Positions 36,512 through 45,607 of a stretch of 64,000 nucleotides of DNA are shown here, piece by piece; position 1 is the stretch's first letter; every line of letters starts with the position of its first letter. Location of the stretch: positions 1 through 64,000 of the forward strand of contig NZ_VNFK01000016.1 of assembly GCF_007786235.1 (NCBI RefSeq), read 5' to 3'. Origin of the DNA: Paenarthrobacter nitroguajacolicus (lineage in GTDB: Bacteria > Actinomycetota > Actinomycetes > Actinomycetales > Micrococcaceae). The notes beneath the pieces were generated by a model that searched no databases, had not been told where the DNA came from, and worked only from the letters and a program-made list of their open reading frames with translations. Made by a program: the position numbers and the translations under genes.

Positions 36512-37552
36512 TCAGGCGGGCTCGTGGTTTTGTGCCTCGCGTGCCAAGGCAGTCAACCGTGACACTGCCCGGAAGTATTTCTTCGTGTAGCCACCGGTCA
36601 TCATCTCTTCGGTGAAGAGCTTGTCGAAGGCTACGCCGCTGGCCAGGATGGGGACATCCTTGTCGTAAAGGCGATCTGCGAGGACAACAAAGCGCAACGC
36701 GACGGCCTGTTCGGTGATGGTTTCCACGTCGCTCCACACCACTGCCTCCACGCCGGAGATCAGCTGACGGTAGCGGCTGGGGTGGACTGCGGCCAAGTGG
36801 TTGACGAGGGTCCGGAAGTCATCCACGGCCACAGTCTTGCCATCGAATTCGGCCCGCATGCGGTGCTTGAGTTCTTCGGTCTTGAGCGGTGCAGGGGCGG
36901 CCGGCAGGCCACGGTGGCGGAAATCCTCGCCGTCGATCCTCACGACGTCAAACTGATCTGCGAGGACCTGGATCTCACGCTGGAAGTCGACGGCGGCAAA
37001 GCGGCCTTCGCCGAGCGAGCCGGGCAGAGTGTTGGACGTGGCGGCAAGCTTGACGCCGGCGTCGGCCAACTCGCGCATCAGGCGCGACATCAGCACCGTA
37101 TCGCCTGGATCGTCGAGTTCGAACTCATCGATGCAAACCAGCTTGTAGCTGCTGAGCGCTTCCACGGTCTTGCGGAAGGAGAGCGCACCCACAAGGTTGG
37201 TGTATTCCACGAAGGTGCCGAATGCCTTGGGCCCAGGGGACCTGTGCCACAGGGACGCCAGGAGGTGGGTCTTACCAACACCGAAGCCACCATCGAGGTA
37301 AATCCCAGCCCTGGCGGCGGGCGCTTTCTTGGCGAACAGCTTCTTGAAGAGCCCACCGCCGTCGTCGTTGCCCACGCCATCGGCGAAGGCGGACAGCAGC
37401 TTCACTGCATTGGCCTGGCTCGGCTGCGAAGGGTCTGGCCGGTAGCTGTCGAACGATACCTCTCCGAATCGCGGAGACGGGTAGAAACCCTTGAGGAGTT
37501 CCTCCACGGAGACTGCCGGTGTGCGGGCAGCCAGTTGTTCGATCTGTACCAC
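36512..37552 (-). CDS. zapE: ZapE/AFG1-family P-loop ATPase
   Basis: Start set at GTG 37552 (AAGGAA about 10 nt upstream; product starts MVQIEQLAARTP, 346 residues). A longer frame reaches 37666 without better support. Walker A is GGFGVGKTHLLA, Walker B LVCIDEFELDDPGD, and LAATSNTLP is sensor-like. In E. coli ZapE associates with FtsZ under low oxygen; AFG1 works in mitochondrial protein quality control. Its role in actinobacteria is not settled. It diverges from sseA. Confidence 0.9.
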   Translation of the reverse strand: MVQIEQLAARTPAVSVEELLKGFYPSPRFGEVSFDSYRPDPSQPSQANAVKLLSAFADGVGNDDGGGLFKKLFAKKAPAARAGIYLDGGFGVGKTHLLASLWHRSPGPKAFGTFVEYTNLVGALSFRKTVEALSSYKLVCIDEFELDDPGDTVLMSRLMRELADAGVKLAATSNTLPGSLGEGRFAAVDFQREIQVLADQFDVVRIDGEDFRHRGLPAAPAPLKTEELKHRMRAEFDGKTVAVDDFRTLVNHLAAVHPSRYRQLISGVEAVVWSDVETITEQAVALRFVVLADRLYDKDVPILASGVAFDKLFTEEMMTGGYTKKYFRAVSRLTALAREAQNHEPA

Positions 37553-37759
37553 GGTGGTCCGTTCCTTCGGTATTAGGTCCCCAGCAAGAATACCGGCATC
37601 GGACGCCCTGGAACGGACACGTGACCAAGCCCATGTTTCACCGTATGACCCCAGGGAAGCATTCACGGGAGCCCGTGGTTAGTGTTGAAGCACGCCGGGC
37701 CGGCGTCTGCACCATTCCCGCGGCCTGGCTCCGTCCGTTGTCAGTGAAAGGCCATCACC

Positions 37760-38686
37760 ATGTCCTACCCCGTTGAACAGAACGAAAAGTTCGCGTCGTA
37801 CGCGAACCCTGAACGCCTTGTGTCCACCGAGTGGCTCGCGGCAGCACTTGCTGACGGCGCCATTGCCGATGGCAAGCTGGTTGTCGTCGAGTCCGATGAA
37901 GACGTTCTCCTGTACGAAACCGGCCACATCCCGGGCGCCGTCAAGATCGACTGGCACACCGACCTTAACGACGAGGTCACCCGAGACTATGTGGATGGCG
38001 CAGCATTCGCCACCCTCGCTGCGTCCAAGGGCATCTCCCGGGACAGCACCGTGGTGATTTATGGTGACAAGTCCAACTGGTGGGCAGCCTACGCCCTCTG
38101 GGTCTTCACGCTGTTCGGCCACGACGACGTCCGCCTCCTGGATGGCGGCCGCGACAAGTGGATCGCCGAAGGCCGCGAGTTGACCACCGATGTGCCGACG
38201 CCCGCTCCCGGCGAGTACCCCGAGGTAGAGCGCAATGACGCTCCCATCCGCGCGTTCAAGGACGACGTCCTGGCGCACCTGGGCAATCCCCTGATCGATG
38301 TCCGCTCCCCCGAGGAATACACAGGCCAGCGCACGCACATGCCGGCCTACCCGGAAGAGGGCGCACTGCGTGGCGGGCACATTCCCACCGCTGCCTCCAT
38401 TCCGTGGGCCCGTGCAGCAGCGGAAGACGGCACCTACCGTAACCGCGAAGAACTCGAAGCCCTCTACCTGGGTGAGGCCGGCCTGAAGGCCGGCGACGAC
38501 GTCGTGGCCTACTGCCGCATCGGCGAGCGTTCCAGCCACACGTGGTTCGCCCTGAAGTACTTGCTGGGCTTCGACACCGTCCGCAACTACGACGGCTCGT
38601 GGACCGAATGGGGCAACGCCGTGCGTGTTCCCATCGTCAAGGGTGCCGAGCGTGGTTCCGTTCCTGCGGCCTTCGCAAGCAACTAG
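37760..38686 (+). CDS. sseA: Thiosulfate/3-mercaptopyruvate sulfurtransferase (two rhodanese domains)
   Basis: 308 residues. An inactive N-terminal rhodanese domain (about 15-150) is followed by a catalytic one whose active-site loop is YCRIGERSSHTW, with the persulfide Cys near residue 256. CRIGERS is the actinobacterial loop type. It moves sulfur from thiosulfate or mercaptopyruvate to thiols. sufE follows by 73 bp, the same pairing as Rv3283/Rv3284, so it may feed sulfur to Fe-S assembly. Confidence 0.92.
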   Translation: MSYPVEQNEKFASYANPERLVSTEWLAAALADGAIADGKLVVVESDEDVLLYETGHIPGAVKIDWHTDLNDEVTRDYVDGAAFATLAASKGISRDSTVVIYGDKSNWWAAYALWVFTLFGHDDVRLLDGGRDKWIAEGRELTTDVPTPAPGEYPEVERNDAPIRAFKDDVLAHLGNPLIDVRSPEEYTGQRTHMPAYPEEGALRGGHIPTAASIPWARAAAEDGTYRNREELEALYLGEAGLKAGDDVVAYCRIGERSSHTWFALKYLLGFDTVRNYDGSWTEWGNAVRVPIVKGAERGSVPAAFASN

Positions 38687-38759
38687 TCCCGTTCTTCAAG
38701 GCCCGTAGTGTTCCGGCACACAAGATGCAATCGCCGCCGTTGTGCGTAAGCTGGAAGAG

Positions 38760-39227
38760 ATGAGTACCAACACTTTGCCCGCCGCGCTGGCGGAAATCGT
38801 CGATGACTTCCAGGCACTGACGGAGCCTGACCGTTTGCAACTGCTGCTCGAATTCTCAAGGGGCCTGCCGGAGCTTCCAGAGCGCCTCAAAGACCACCCC
38901 GAGTTGTTGGAGCAGGTCGTCGAGTGCCAGTCCCCGCTGTTCCTCACCATTGAGTCGGAGAAGAACACAGAGGTGCCCAATGGCCCCCGCGCCTACCGCC
39001 TCTACTTCAAGGCACCGCAGGAGGCGCCCACCACCCGTGGATTCGCCGGTGTCCTGCATGAGGGACTCGATGGGCTGACGGCCCAGGAAATCCTTGCGGT
39101 TCCGGATGACATGCCGGAATTGCTGGGGCTGACCCGGGCCATCACTCCCCTGCGCATGCGGGGCATGACGGCAATGCTCGGCCGTATCAAGCGGAAAGTC
39201 TCAGCCGCCAGTCGGCTGGAGCACTGA
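38760..39227 (+). CDS. SufE-family sulfur acceptor protein
   Basis: 155 residues from ATG 38760, with GGAAGAG just upstream. The sulfur-accepting Cys lies in VVECQSPLFL (near residue 56). RAYRLYFKAPQEAPTTRGFAG and the C-terminal MRGMTAMLGRIKR helix are typical of SufE. It normally takes persulfide from SufS; the location behind sseA suggests it can take sulfur from this sulfurtransferase. No suf operon is in the window. Confidence 0.9.
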   Translation: MSTNTLPAALAEIVDDFQALTEPDRLQLLLEFSRGLPELPERLKDHPELLEQVVECQSPLFLTIESEKNTEVPNGPRAYRLYFKAPQEAPTTRGFAGVLHEGLDGLTAQEILAVPDDMPELLGLTRAITPLRMRGMTAMLGRIKRKVSAASRLEH

Positions 39228-39245
39228 AGGGTTCCGCCGCGCGGC

Positions 39246-39743
39246 ATGGCCAAGAAAATGGCTTCGCAGGGAACGCCGGCTACAGCAGCACTCGCTGCGG
39301 CCGGCGTTCCTTTTGTGCTGCACCCCTACGCCCACGATCCCGCGGTGGCCAGCTACGGGCTGGAAGCTGCAGAGGTCCTGGGTATCGAGCCTGCACGGGT
39401 TTTCAAGACCTTGATGGTGGAGGTAGAGGGCCGATTGGCTGTGGCCATCGTCCCGGTGTCCGGGAACCTGGATCTGAAGTCCGCAGCAGCTGCCTTGGGA
39501 TCCAAAAAGGCGGCCATGGCGGATCCCAAAGCGGCAGAACGCCGCACGGGATATGTGCTCGGTGGGATTTCTCCGTTGGGGCAACGCCAGTCCTCCCCCA
39601 CCGTCCTGGACGAATCGGCCCTGGCCTTTGACACCATTCTGGTTTCCGGGGGAAGGCGGGGGTTGGACATCGAACTCGCTCCGGTTGACCTCATCCGGCT
39701 CACACAAGCCGTTACCGCCGCGATAGGTTCCGGTAAAGGCTGA
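39246..39743 (+). CDS. ybaK: Cys-tRNA(Pro)/Cys-tRNA(Cys) deacylase, YbaK/EbsC type
   Basis: Clears cysteine wrongly loaded on tRNA(Pro). The 165 residues show VFKTLMVEVEGRLAVAIVPV with the conserved Lys, KKAAMADPKAAERRTGYVLGG, the ISPLGQR loop and an ILVSGGRRGLDIEL end. It is 18 bp after sufE on the same strand and ends 2 bp before the convergent hydrolase. Confidence 0.93.
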   Translation: MAKKMASQGTPATAALAAAGVPFVLHPYAHDPAVASYGLEAAEVLGIEPARVFKTLMVEVEGRLAVAIVPVSGNLDLKSAAAALGSKKAAMADPKAAERRTGYVLGGISPLGQRQSSPTVLDESALAFDTILVSGGRRGLDIELAPVDLIRLTQAVTAAIGSGKG

Positions 39744-39745
39744 CT

Positions 39746-41032
39746 TCAAGCGCCCTTATCTGCCCCGGGGGCCGGCGCCGTTGCACTCGACTGGCCGGGG
39801 TTGTTCCGCGGGGCGAGTTGTCGCTGGAGCCACGAACGCACCACTCGCTCCCACCGCTCGGGATCAACGTTCCACTCCTTGGTGTGCCGCGCGCCGTCGA
39901 AGGGTTCGAATGTAACCATCTCCGGGTTCTTTTCGGCCAGACTTGCCGACGGTTCGAACGGAACATAGTCGTCGTCCACGCTGTGGATGAGCAACGTCGG
40001 CGTGCGCAACTCAACAGCCCGCGCTTCCCAGTCCATTGCCTTCAGATCCACGGGAGCGGCAAGGCCTGTGAGCCGGCGTCCCAACGGATGGCTGAGCATC
40101 ATCTGCCCATAACGCCCCACGTTGTAGGGAATCCTGTTCATTTCCGCGTGATGGGCCATGACGTTGACCCAATTGATGACCGGGGCGTCCAGGACCAGGG
40201 CCCGGATGACGAGGCGGTGCTTGGAGAGGTCGGCGGTCTGCAGGCTGATCGCCCCGCCCATCGACCACCCGAAGAGCACCACCTCCTGCGCCCCGTGGTC
40301 CATTGCGTACTCGATGGCAGCCTCGACGTCACGCCATTCCGTCGACCCCAGGCCGTACCGTCCATCCAGGGCGGACGGCGCCAGCCCATCGTTACGATAC
40401 GAAATCAGGAGGCTGTCCAGTCCGAGGTCGCGTGCGGTGCGTACGGCCCGGAGGCCTTCGAGACGCGTAGCCCCGCGGCCATGCACCATGATCGCCCACA
40501 CCGGTGCCGACGCTGACGCATCGGCGCGGATCAACCAGGCAGGTGCCTTCCCGCCGTCGACGTCTATTTCAACGTCTTCCGCCGCGAGGCCGATTGCGGC
40601 CGGATCCGGATAGGTTGCGCCGCTCCACCAGGCGCGGCGGGCCTCGGAAAGATTGCCGCTGTAGACCTCCTCCACCTCGCGCAGGACAGTTTGTTCGGCC
40701 GGTGAATAGGACACAATCCGACCAATGCGCGCGTGCCCCTGGCCGGCGGAGAAGAAGAGGCTGAAAACGCCATCAATGATGGTGTCCGGGGTGGCGGCCA
40801 GGATGACTTGCAGTCCTTTGTCCCCGCGGATCACCGCGAGGATTTCCTGGTCCTCGTGCCGCGCGGCAGGGGTAATGACACGACGGGCAAAGTACACGGC
40901 GAGCGCGGAGGACCCGGCCCCCACAAGCCCTGCAAGGGTTCCGCCGGCAAGGAAGCCTGCGATCGCCCATTTGGTGCGGGGGGACAGTTTGGTGTCTGCA
41001 GCGTCTCTCGCTGACCGGGAATTCGATGCCAT
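39746..41032 (-). CDS. Membrane-anchored alpha/beta hydrolase
   Basis: 428 residues. A helix at about 23-48 (WAIAGFLAGGTLAGLVGAGS) should anchor it. A non-catalytic segment follows to about 150, then an alpha/beta hydrolase with nucleophile Ser in GWSMGGAIS, Asp in HSVDDDYVPF and His in GARHTKEW. The oxyanion HG is in MVHGRGATRLEG. The substrate is unknown. A Pro/Ala-rich tail ends the protein. Confidence 0.85.
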   Translation of the reverse strand: MASNSRSARDAADTKLSPRTKWAIAGFLAGGTLAGLVGAGSSALAVYFARRVITPAARHEDQEILAVIRGDKGLQVILAATPDTIIDGVFSLFFSAGQGHARIGRIVSYSPAEQTVLREVEEVYSGNLSEARRAWWSGATYPDPAAIGLAAEDVEIDVDGGKAPAWLIRADASASAPVWAIMVHGRGATRLEGLRAVRTARDLGLDSLLISYRNDGLAPSALDGRYGLGSTEWRDVEAAIEYAMDHGAQEVVLFGWSMGGAISLQTADLSKHRLVIRALVLDAPVINWVNVMAHHAEMNRIPYNVGRYGQMMLSHPLGRRLTGLAAPVDLKAMDWEARAVELRTPTLLIHSVDDDYVPFEPSASLAEKNPEMVTFEPFDGARHTKEWNVDPERWERVVRSWLQRQLAPRNNPGQSSATAPAPGADKGA

Positions 41033-41154
41033 GCTTCCATTGTTGCCGTTGATCAGCGCTGCCTGGTGCAGGTGCGGACCGCGCGGCGGACCGTTCCTCG
41101 GAATCGGCTCCCGAAAGCCTGCGGACTCCCGTTCCCCGGGACTACGCTGTAGCC

Positions 41155-41646
41155 ATGAGTGATCCCATAGTCATCCTGACTGAAGAGCCCCTGGGCCCCG
41201 ACGACCGCATCAACATCGCCAAGCTGCTCGACGGCGGCGACGCGCCACTTGTGGTGCTGGTCCCCTCCAATACTGAGCGACACCTCCTGGTGGATTTCCT
41301 GGAGAACCTCTCGCTGCTTGATATTGCCAAGGCGTTCCGTGAACTCACTGCGCAATCACCGGACCCGGAGGCGGAGCGCGCCGAAGCCGCAGAGACGCTG
41401 GCTGCATCCTTGGCAGCCTTGGATGGCTTGGGTGGCGGCGTCACCGGTGAAATCGTCGACGGCGGTGCCGTGGCCGGCTTGGTGGCGAAGGTTCGGTCCT
41501 TGGACGCGGCGCAGGCCGTGGTGGTGACCCGTCCGCATGCCATCGCCGACACGTTCCATACGGACTGGGCCAACAAGGCTCAGGACCAGCTTGGGCTTCC
41601 GGTCCTTCACTTGTATGCAGGCTCGGGATTTATCGGCGACTCGTGA
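41155..41646 (+). CDS. Conserved small alpha/beta protein of unknown function, coupled to msrB
   Basis: 163 residues alternating strands and helices (PIVILTEEPLG, APLVVLVPSNTERHLLVDFL, AQAVVVTRPHAIADTFHTDW, LPVLHLYAGSGF), which suggests a Rossmann- or USP-like fold, but I recognise no family. Residues 65-100 are Ala/Glu-rich helix. No ribosome site precedes ATG 41155; TACGCT lies 6 nt upstream, as in leaderless genes. Its stop overlaps the msrB start by 4 bp (GTGA), so it may act with MsrB in redox stress. That link is inference from position. Confidence 0.75.
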   Translation: MSDPIVILTEEPLGPDDRINIAKLLDGGDAPLVVLVPSNTERHLLVDFLENLSLLDIAKAFRELTAQSPDPEAERAEAAETLAASLAALDGLGGGVTGEIVDGGAVAGLVAKVRSLDAAQAVVVTRPHAIADTFHTDWANKAQDQLGLPVLHLYAGSGFIGDS

Positions 41647-42101
41647 GCGTTGCACAAGACATGAACACTCCTGACAACACCAGCAAGACGTCTTCCGTGC
41701 CTGTGGAGAAGAGCGATGCCCAATGGCGTGAGGAGTTGACGCCGGAGGAATACCGCGTCCTGCGGCAGGCGGGAACGGAACGGCCGTATACGGGCGAGTA
41801 CTGGGACACGCACACTGAAGGCGTCTACCAATGCAGGGCCTGCGGCAGCCAATTGTTCACCAGCCGGGAAAAGTTCGACTCCCACTGCGGCTGGCCGTCC
41901 TTCTGGGCGCCGCTGGCTGAGGGCACCGTCCGGTACCTCCATGATCGGACGATGGGGATGGACCGGGTTGAAGTCCGTTGCGCCAACTGCGATTCCCACC
42001 TGGGTCACGTCTTCGAAGGCGAGGGCTACGGTACGCCCACGGACCAGCGGTTCTGCATTAATTCGATTTCACTTCGTTTGGTGAACCCGGACGAGGGCTA
42101 G
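41643..42101 (+). CDS. msrB: Peptide-methionine (R)-S-oxide reductase
   Basis: Repairs oxidised methionine (R form). The start at GTG 41643 overlaps the previous stop by 4 bp; ATG 41661 is the alternative. The 152 residues have zinc CxxC pairs (CRAC and CANC), HCGWPSFW, and the catalytic Cys in RFCINSISL. No MsrA is fused. Confidence 0.94.
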   Translation: MSVAQDMNTPDNTSKTSSVPVEKSDAQWREELTPEEYRVLRQAGTERPYTGEYWDTHTEGVYQCRACGSQLFTSREKFDSHCGWPSFWAPLAEGTVRYLHDRTMGMDRVEVRCANCDSHLGHVFEGEGYGTPTDQRFCINSISLRLVNPDEG

Positions 42102-42109
42102 GGCCTTTC

Positions 42110-42139
42110 GGGCGGACCGTCGTCGGTGGCGGTCCGCCC
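42110..42139 (+). terminator. Hairpin after msrB
   Basis: Nine-bp arms GGGCGGACC / GGTCCGCCC just after the msrB stop; no T-run follows. Confidence 0.6.
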
Positions 42140-42308
42140 GGAGTGGCCCCTCCACGCCGCATCCTCTTCCCGAACTGAATCTCAGGGCTCACTCAGGGGC
42201 CGAATGAGCAAGAATTACTTATGCTCAGCTCAATCTTGGATTAGCGATGCTATCCGCTTGCTACGCTCGGCCCAGAAGCAATAACCACTTCGGAAAGGGC
42301 CGAGCACC

Positions 42309-43676
42309 ATGACCACTATCGCCACCCCCACCCTCCCGCGTGTCACCGCCGACAACGCAGAGTGGACCGCCCTCAAGGCCGCAGCAACGGCCCTCCAAGC
42401 GCACCAGGAGCAGGATGGTTCCATTGCCGATCCTGCAGTCCATGGTGAAGCAGCCGGCCTCGTCGCCACGATCACCAACGCCATCAAGGCCCTCGCTCCG
42501 CACTTCCGCCACGACGCGCAGTACCTGTCGCTCCTGGTTGAGGACTTTGACCGGTGGGTGAACAGCGGGTTCGGAGTCCCGGACTTCCTGGACTCCCTCC
42601 AGGCGTTCCAGCCCCAGGAGCAGCGGATCGATGGCCTCCAGCATTTGGTGGTCTTCCCCATGTACACGCAGAACGGCAGCACCAACAGGCTGGTCGAAGC
42701 GGTATTGATCGAAGTCATCTGGCCCGAGTTCATCGGCGGCCTGGAAGCCGGCGACTACTCCAACAAGCTCTTCGTTCCTATCCGCTTTGTTGATTTCACG
42801 CCCGGCTACGACACCAATTCCGCGGTCCTTTTCCCCGAGACCGTCGCCGTCCGTGAGACACCTACCTTCACGTGGGGCGCCATCTTCGCCGACCGCGAGG
42901 CCGCCCGCTTCCGCCGCGTCCTCAAGGCAGCCGCGGAAACAACTTCCCTGGAGTTGCCGGAGGATGCAGCACAGCTGATCGAGGACCAGGAACTGACGCA
43001 GCGCACGTTCGTGATGTGGGACCTGATTCACGACCGTACCCACATGAGGGGCGACCTTCCGTTTGATCCGTTCATGATCAAGCAGCGCATGCCGTTCTTC
43101 CTCTACTCCCTCGAGGAATTGCGCTGCGACCTCACGGCGTTCCGCGAGTCCGTGCGCATCGAGAAGGACGAAGAGGCCGATCCCGATGCCCGTAAGCACG
43201 CAAAACTCGTTCAGTATGCCGTCATCTTCGACCGGATTTTCCGTTTCGCCATCACCGGCAGCCGAGTCCGCAACTACGACGGCTTGGGTGGACAGCTCCT
43301 GTTCGCCTGGATGCACCAGCACCACGTACTCCACTGGACGGACAGCAAGCTCTCCATCGACTGGGATGACGCAGCAGCTGTCGTGGTTGAACTCGGCGCC
43401 AAAATTGAAGAACTATACTGGCGTTCCATTGATCGTCCCAAGGCTGCCCACTGGCTGGCGGCTTACGAGCTCATCTCCAGCACCGTGACTCCCCACCCCG
43501 CATCCATCTGGGCCAAGGGACCTGACGCGCTGCCCCTGGACGGCCCGCCCCGCGGACTCACCGATCAGGTCCTGGACGATGAGTTCCCGCTGTCCATGTT
43601 CTACGAAGCACTGGAGAAGAAGATGCGCCCCGTTATCGAATCCACCACCGGCATCACCGGCGCAACGGCGGCCTGA
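42309..43676 (+). CDS. Conserved protein, probably DUF6421, with a gluzincin-like HDxxH...EE motif
   Basis: 455 residues, full length, AAGGG upstream of ATG. I assign DUF6421 from memory of its neighbourhood. The sequence shows IHDRTHMRGDLP with His241, Asp242 and His245, then LEELRCDL with Glu269, Glu270 and Asp274, about 25 residues later. HDxxH followed by EExxxD looks like the HExxH plus EExxAD layout of some zinc peptidases (M49-like), with Asp in place of Glu. No signal peptide, so cytoplasmic. It is first in an operon with an SDR (1-bp overlap) and threonine aldolase. Confidence 0.7.
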   Translation: MTTIATPTLPRVTADNAEWTALKAAATALQAHQEQDGSIADPAVHGEAAGLVATITNAIKALAPHFRHDAQYLSLLVEDFDRWVNSGFGVPDFLDSLQAFQPQEQRIDGLQHLVVFPMYTQNGSTNRLVEAVLIEVIWPEFIGGLEAGDYSNKLFVPIRFVDFTPGYDTNSAVLFPETVAVRETPTFTWGAIFADREAARFRRVLKAAAETTSLELPEDAAQLIEDQELTQRTFVMWDLIHDRTHMRGDLPFDPFMIKQRMPFFLYSLEELRCDLTAFRESVRIEKDEEADPDARKHAKLVQYAVIFDRIFRFAITGSRVRNYDGLGGQLLFAWMHQHHVLHWTDSKLSIDWDDAAAVVVELGAKIEELYWRSIDRPKAAHWLAAYELISSTVTPHPASIWAKGPDALPLDGPPRGLTDQVLDDEFPLSMFYEALEKKMRPVIESTTGITGATAA

Positions 43677-44425
43677 TGACCGTTTTGACTGTTCTGGTGA
43701 CGGGCGGCAGCAGCGCTTCCGGCGTCGCTGCCGCCCGGGCGCTGGCTGCGGCTGGCCACAGGGTGCTCACCGTGGGCTCGGACGAAGACAGAATCCAGGC
43801 TGCTGCCCTTGAGGCCGGCGACGGCGTTACGCCACTGGTCTGCGATCTCGCCAGTCTTGAATCCGTACGTCAACTGGCTTCAGCCATCGAGGGCCTCGGC
43901 ATTGGGGGCGTCGACGGGGTCATCCACCTCGTCGGCGGTTGGCGCGGAGCGAAGGGCATCGAGGACCAAAGCGATGAGGACTGGGAAGCCTTGGAGCGGG
44001 GCGCGATCACCACGCTGCGCAACGTCTCCAGGGTTTTCTACAGCCAGCTCGAAGCTTCTGCGCGCGGACGATTCGCCATGGTTTCGTCCACCAGCGCCTC
44101 GGCTCCCACCGCCGCCGTCGCCAGCTACGCAGCGGCGAAGGCAGCGGCGGAAGCCTGGACCATGGCAGTGGCCGACGGTTTCCGTCGCACCCAGTCCGGT
44201 AATGGCGACGCAATCACCGAGCAGCCCCACCCGACCACCGAGCAGCACAGCGCAGCAGTCATCTTCGTGGTCAAGGCTCTCGTTGACGATGCCATGCGTC
44301 GTGAGCATCCTGAACGTCGATTCCCCGGTTACACGGACGTCGAAGACCTGGCCGCTGCCGCCGTCGGACTTTTTGAACAACCGGCAGCAACCCTGAACGG
44401 CCAGCGCATCCTGCTGGCCAAATAG
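43676..44425 (+). CDS. SDR-family oxidoreductase
   Basis: 249 residues. The nucleotide site is VTGGSSASGVAAA, a variant of TGxxxGxG in which the third Gly spacing is altered. Ser in MVSSTSAS, and Tyr/Lys in SYAAAKAAAE, form the catalytic set. HLVGGWRG replaces the usual NNAG. A non-canonical insert (SGNGDAITEQPHPTTEQHSA) lies near 178-200. It starts within the DUF6421 stop (TGATG). The substrate is unknown; the variant cofactor loop leaves activity to be shown. Confidence 0.85.
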   Translation: MTVLTVLVTGGSSASGVAAARALAAAGHRVLTVGSDEDRIQAAALEAGDGVTPLVCDLASLESVRQLASAIEGLGIGGVDGVIHLVGGWRGAKGIEDQSDEDWEALERGAITTLRNVSRVFYSQLEASARGRFAMVSSTSASAPTAAVASYAAAKAAAEAWTMAVADGFRRTQSGNGDAITEQPHPTTEQHSAAVIFVVKALVDDAMRREHPERRFPGYTDVEDLAAAAVGLFEQPAATLNGQRILLAK

Positions 44426-44435
44426 ACTTGAAAGC

Positions 44436-45536
44436 GTGAATGAACAAGTGACGAGCACAACAGAGGCAATCCAGAGCGGGACAGCAGCATCAGGACAGCT
44501 GCATGACCCTTCGGTCCGCGGCTTCGCGTCGGACAACTACTCCGGTGTCCATCCCGAAATCCTGGCAGCGCTGGCCACAGCCAACGGGGGGCACCAGGTT
44601 TCCTACGGTGAGGACGTGTACACAGCCCGCCTCCAGGAGGTCATGGAGCAGCAGTTCGGCCAGGGCATCGAGTGCTTCCCGGTGTTCAACGGTACCGGCG
44701 CCAACGTCCTGTCCCTGCAGTCCCTGCTGCCCCGCTGGGGAGCGGTGATCTGTGCCTCCACTGCCCACATCAACATGGATGAGAACGGCGCACCGGAGCG
44801 CATCGGCGGGATCAAGCTCCTGCAGGTGCCCACCGATGATGGAAAGCTCACGCCCGAACTGATCGACCGGGAAGCATGGGGCTGGGGCGATGAACACCGT
44901 GCCCAACCACTGGTGGTCTCCATTACCCAAACCACCGAACTCGGCACGTGCTACACGCCGGAGGAAGTGCGCGCCATTGCCGACCATGCGCACGCCAAGG
45001 GCATGAAGCTGCACATGGACGGTGCCCGGCTCGCCAACGCAGCGGCGTACTTGGGCGTCCCCCTTCGGGCATTCACCCGCGACGCAGGCGTGGACATACT
45101 TTCCTTCGGTGGCACCAAGAATGGCCTGATTTTCGGTGAGGTGGTGGTGGCCCTGAACCCTGAAGCCGCCTACGGCCTGAAGTTCCTGCGCAAGATGAAC
45201 ATGCAGCTGGCTTCCAAGATGCGCTTCATCTCCGCCCAGTTCATCGCCTTGCTTGAAGACGGACTGTGGCTGCGCTCGGCAGCCCACGCCAACGCCATGG
45301 CGGCGCGCCTGCGTTCCGCCGTGGAAGAAATCGACGGCGTGGAACCCACCCAGGCCACGCAGTCCAACGGCGTCTTCGCCATTCTCCCCGCCGGGGTTGC
45401 CGATCGCCTGCGTCAGTCCTTCGCTTTCTACGACTGGGACGCTGCACGACGCGAGGTCCGGTGGATGTGTTCCTTCGACACTACAGAGGAAGACATCGAC
45501 GCCTTTGTGGCGGCGATCAAGGGCGAGCTGGCCTGA
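44436..45536 (+). CDS. Low-specificity threonine aldolase (PLP, beta-eliminating lyase family)
   Basis: Splits threonine or allo-threonine to glycine and acetaldehyde. The 366 residues begin at GTG 44436, 10 bp after the SDR. VRGFASDNYSGVHPEIL replaces the usual short start, KLHMDGARLANA gives the PLP Asp and Arg, and SFGGTKNGLIFGE carries the PLP Lys. TAGACT lies 7 nt before the start, inside the end of the SDR gene, so a second, leaderless message is possible. Confidence 0.9.
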   Translation: MNEQVTSTTEAIQSGTAASGQLHDPSVRGFASDNYSGVHPEILAALATANGGHQVSYGEDVYTARLQEVMEQQFGQGIECFPVFNGTGANVLSLQSLLPRWGAVICASTAHINMDENGAPERIGGIKLLQVPTDDGKLTPELIDREAWGWGDEHRAQPLVVSITQTTELGTCYTPEEVRAIADHAHAKGMKLHMDGARLANAAAYLGVPLRAFTRDAGVDILSFGGTKNGLIFGEVVVALNPEAAYGLKFLRKMNMQLASKMRFISAQFIALLEDGLWLRSAAHANAMAARLRSAVEEIDGVEPTQATQSNGVFAILPAGVADRLRQSFAFYDWDAARREVRWMCSFDTTEEDIDAFVAAIKGELA

Positions 45537-45554
45537 CGCGCAACCCTATGCAAT

Positions 45555-45590
45555 CCGGGGCGGCGAGCCTGCACAGAATCGCCGTCCCGG
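45555..45590 (+). terminator. Hairpin after the threonine aldolase gene
   Basis: Twelve paired bases (CCGGGGCGGCGA with TCGCCGTCCCGG, one G-T pair); no U-tract. Confidence 0.5.
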
Positions 45591-45607
45591 GCGCATAACC
45601 TGCGAGG

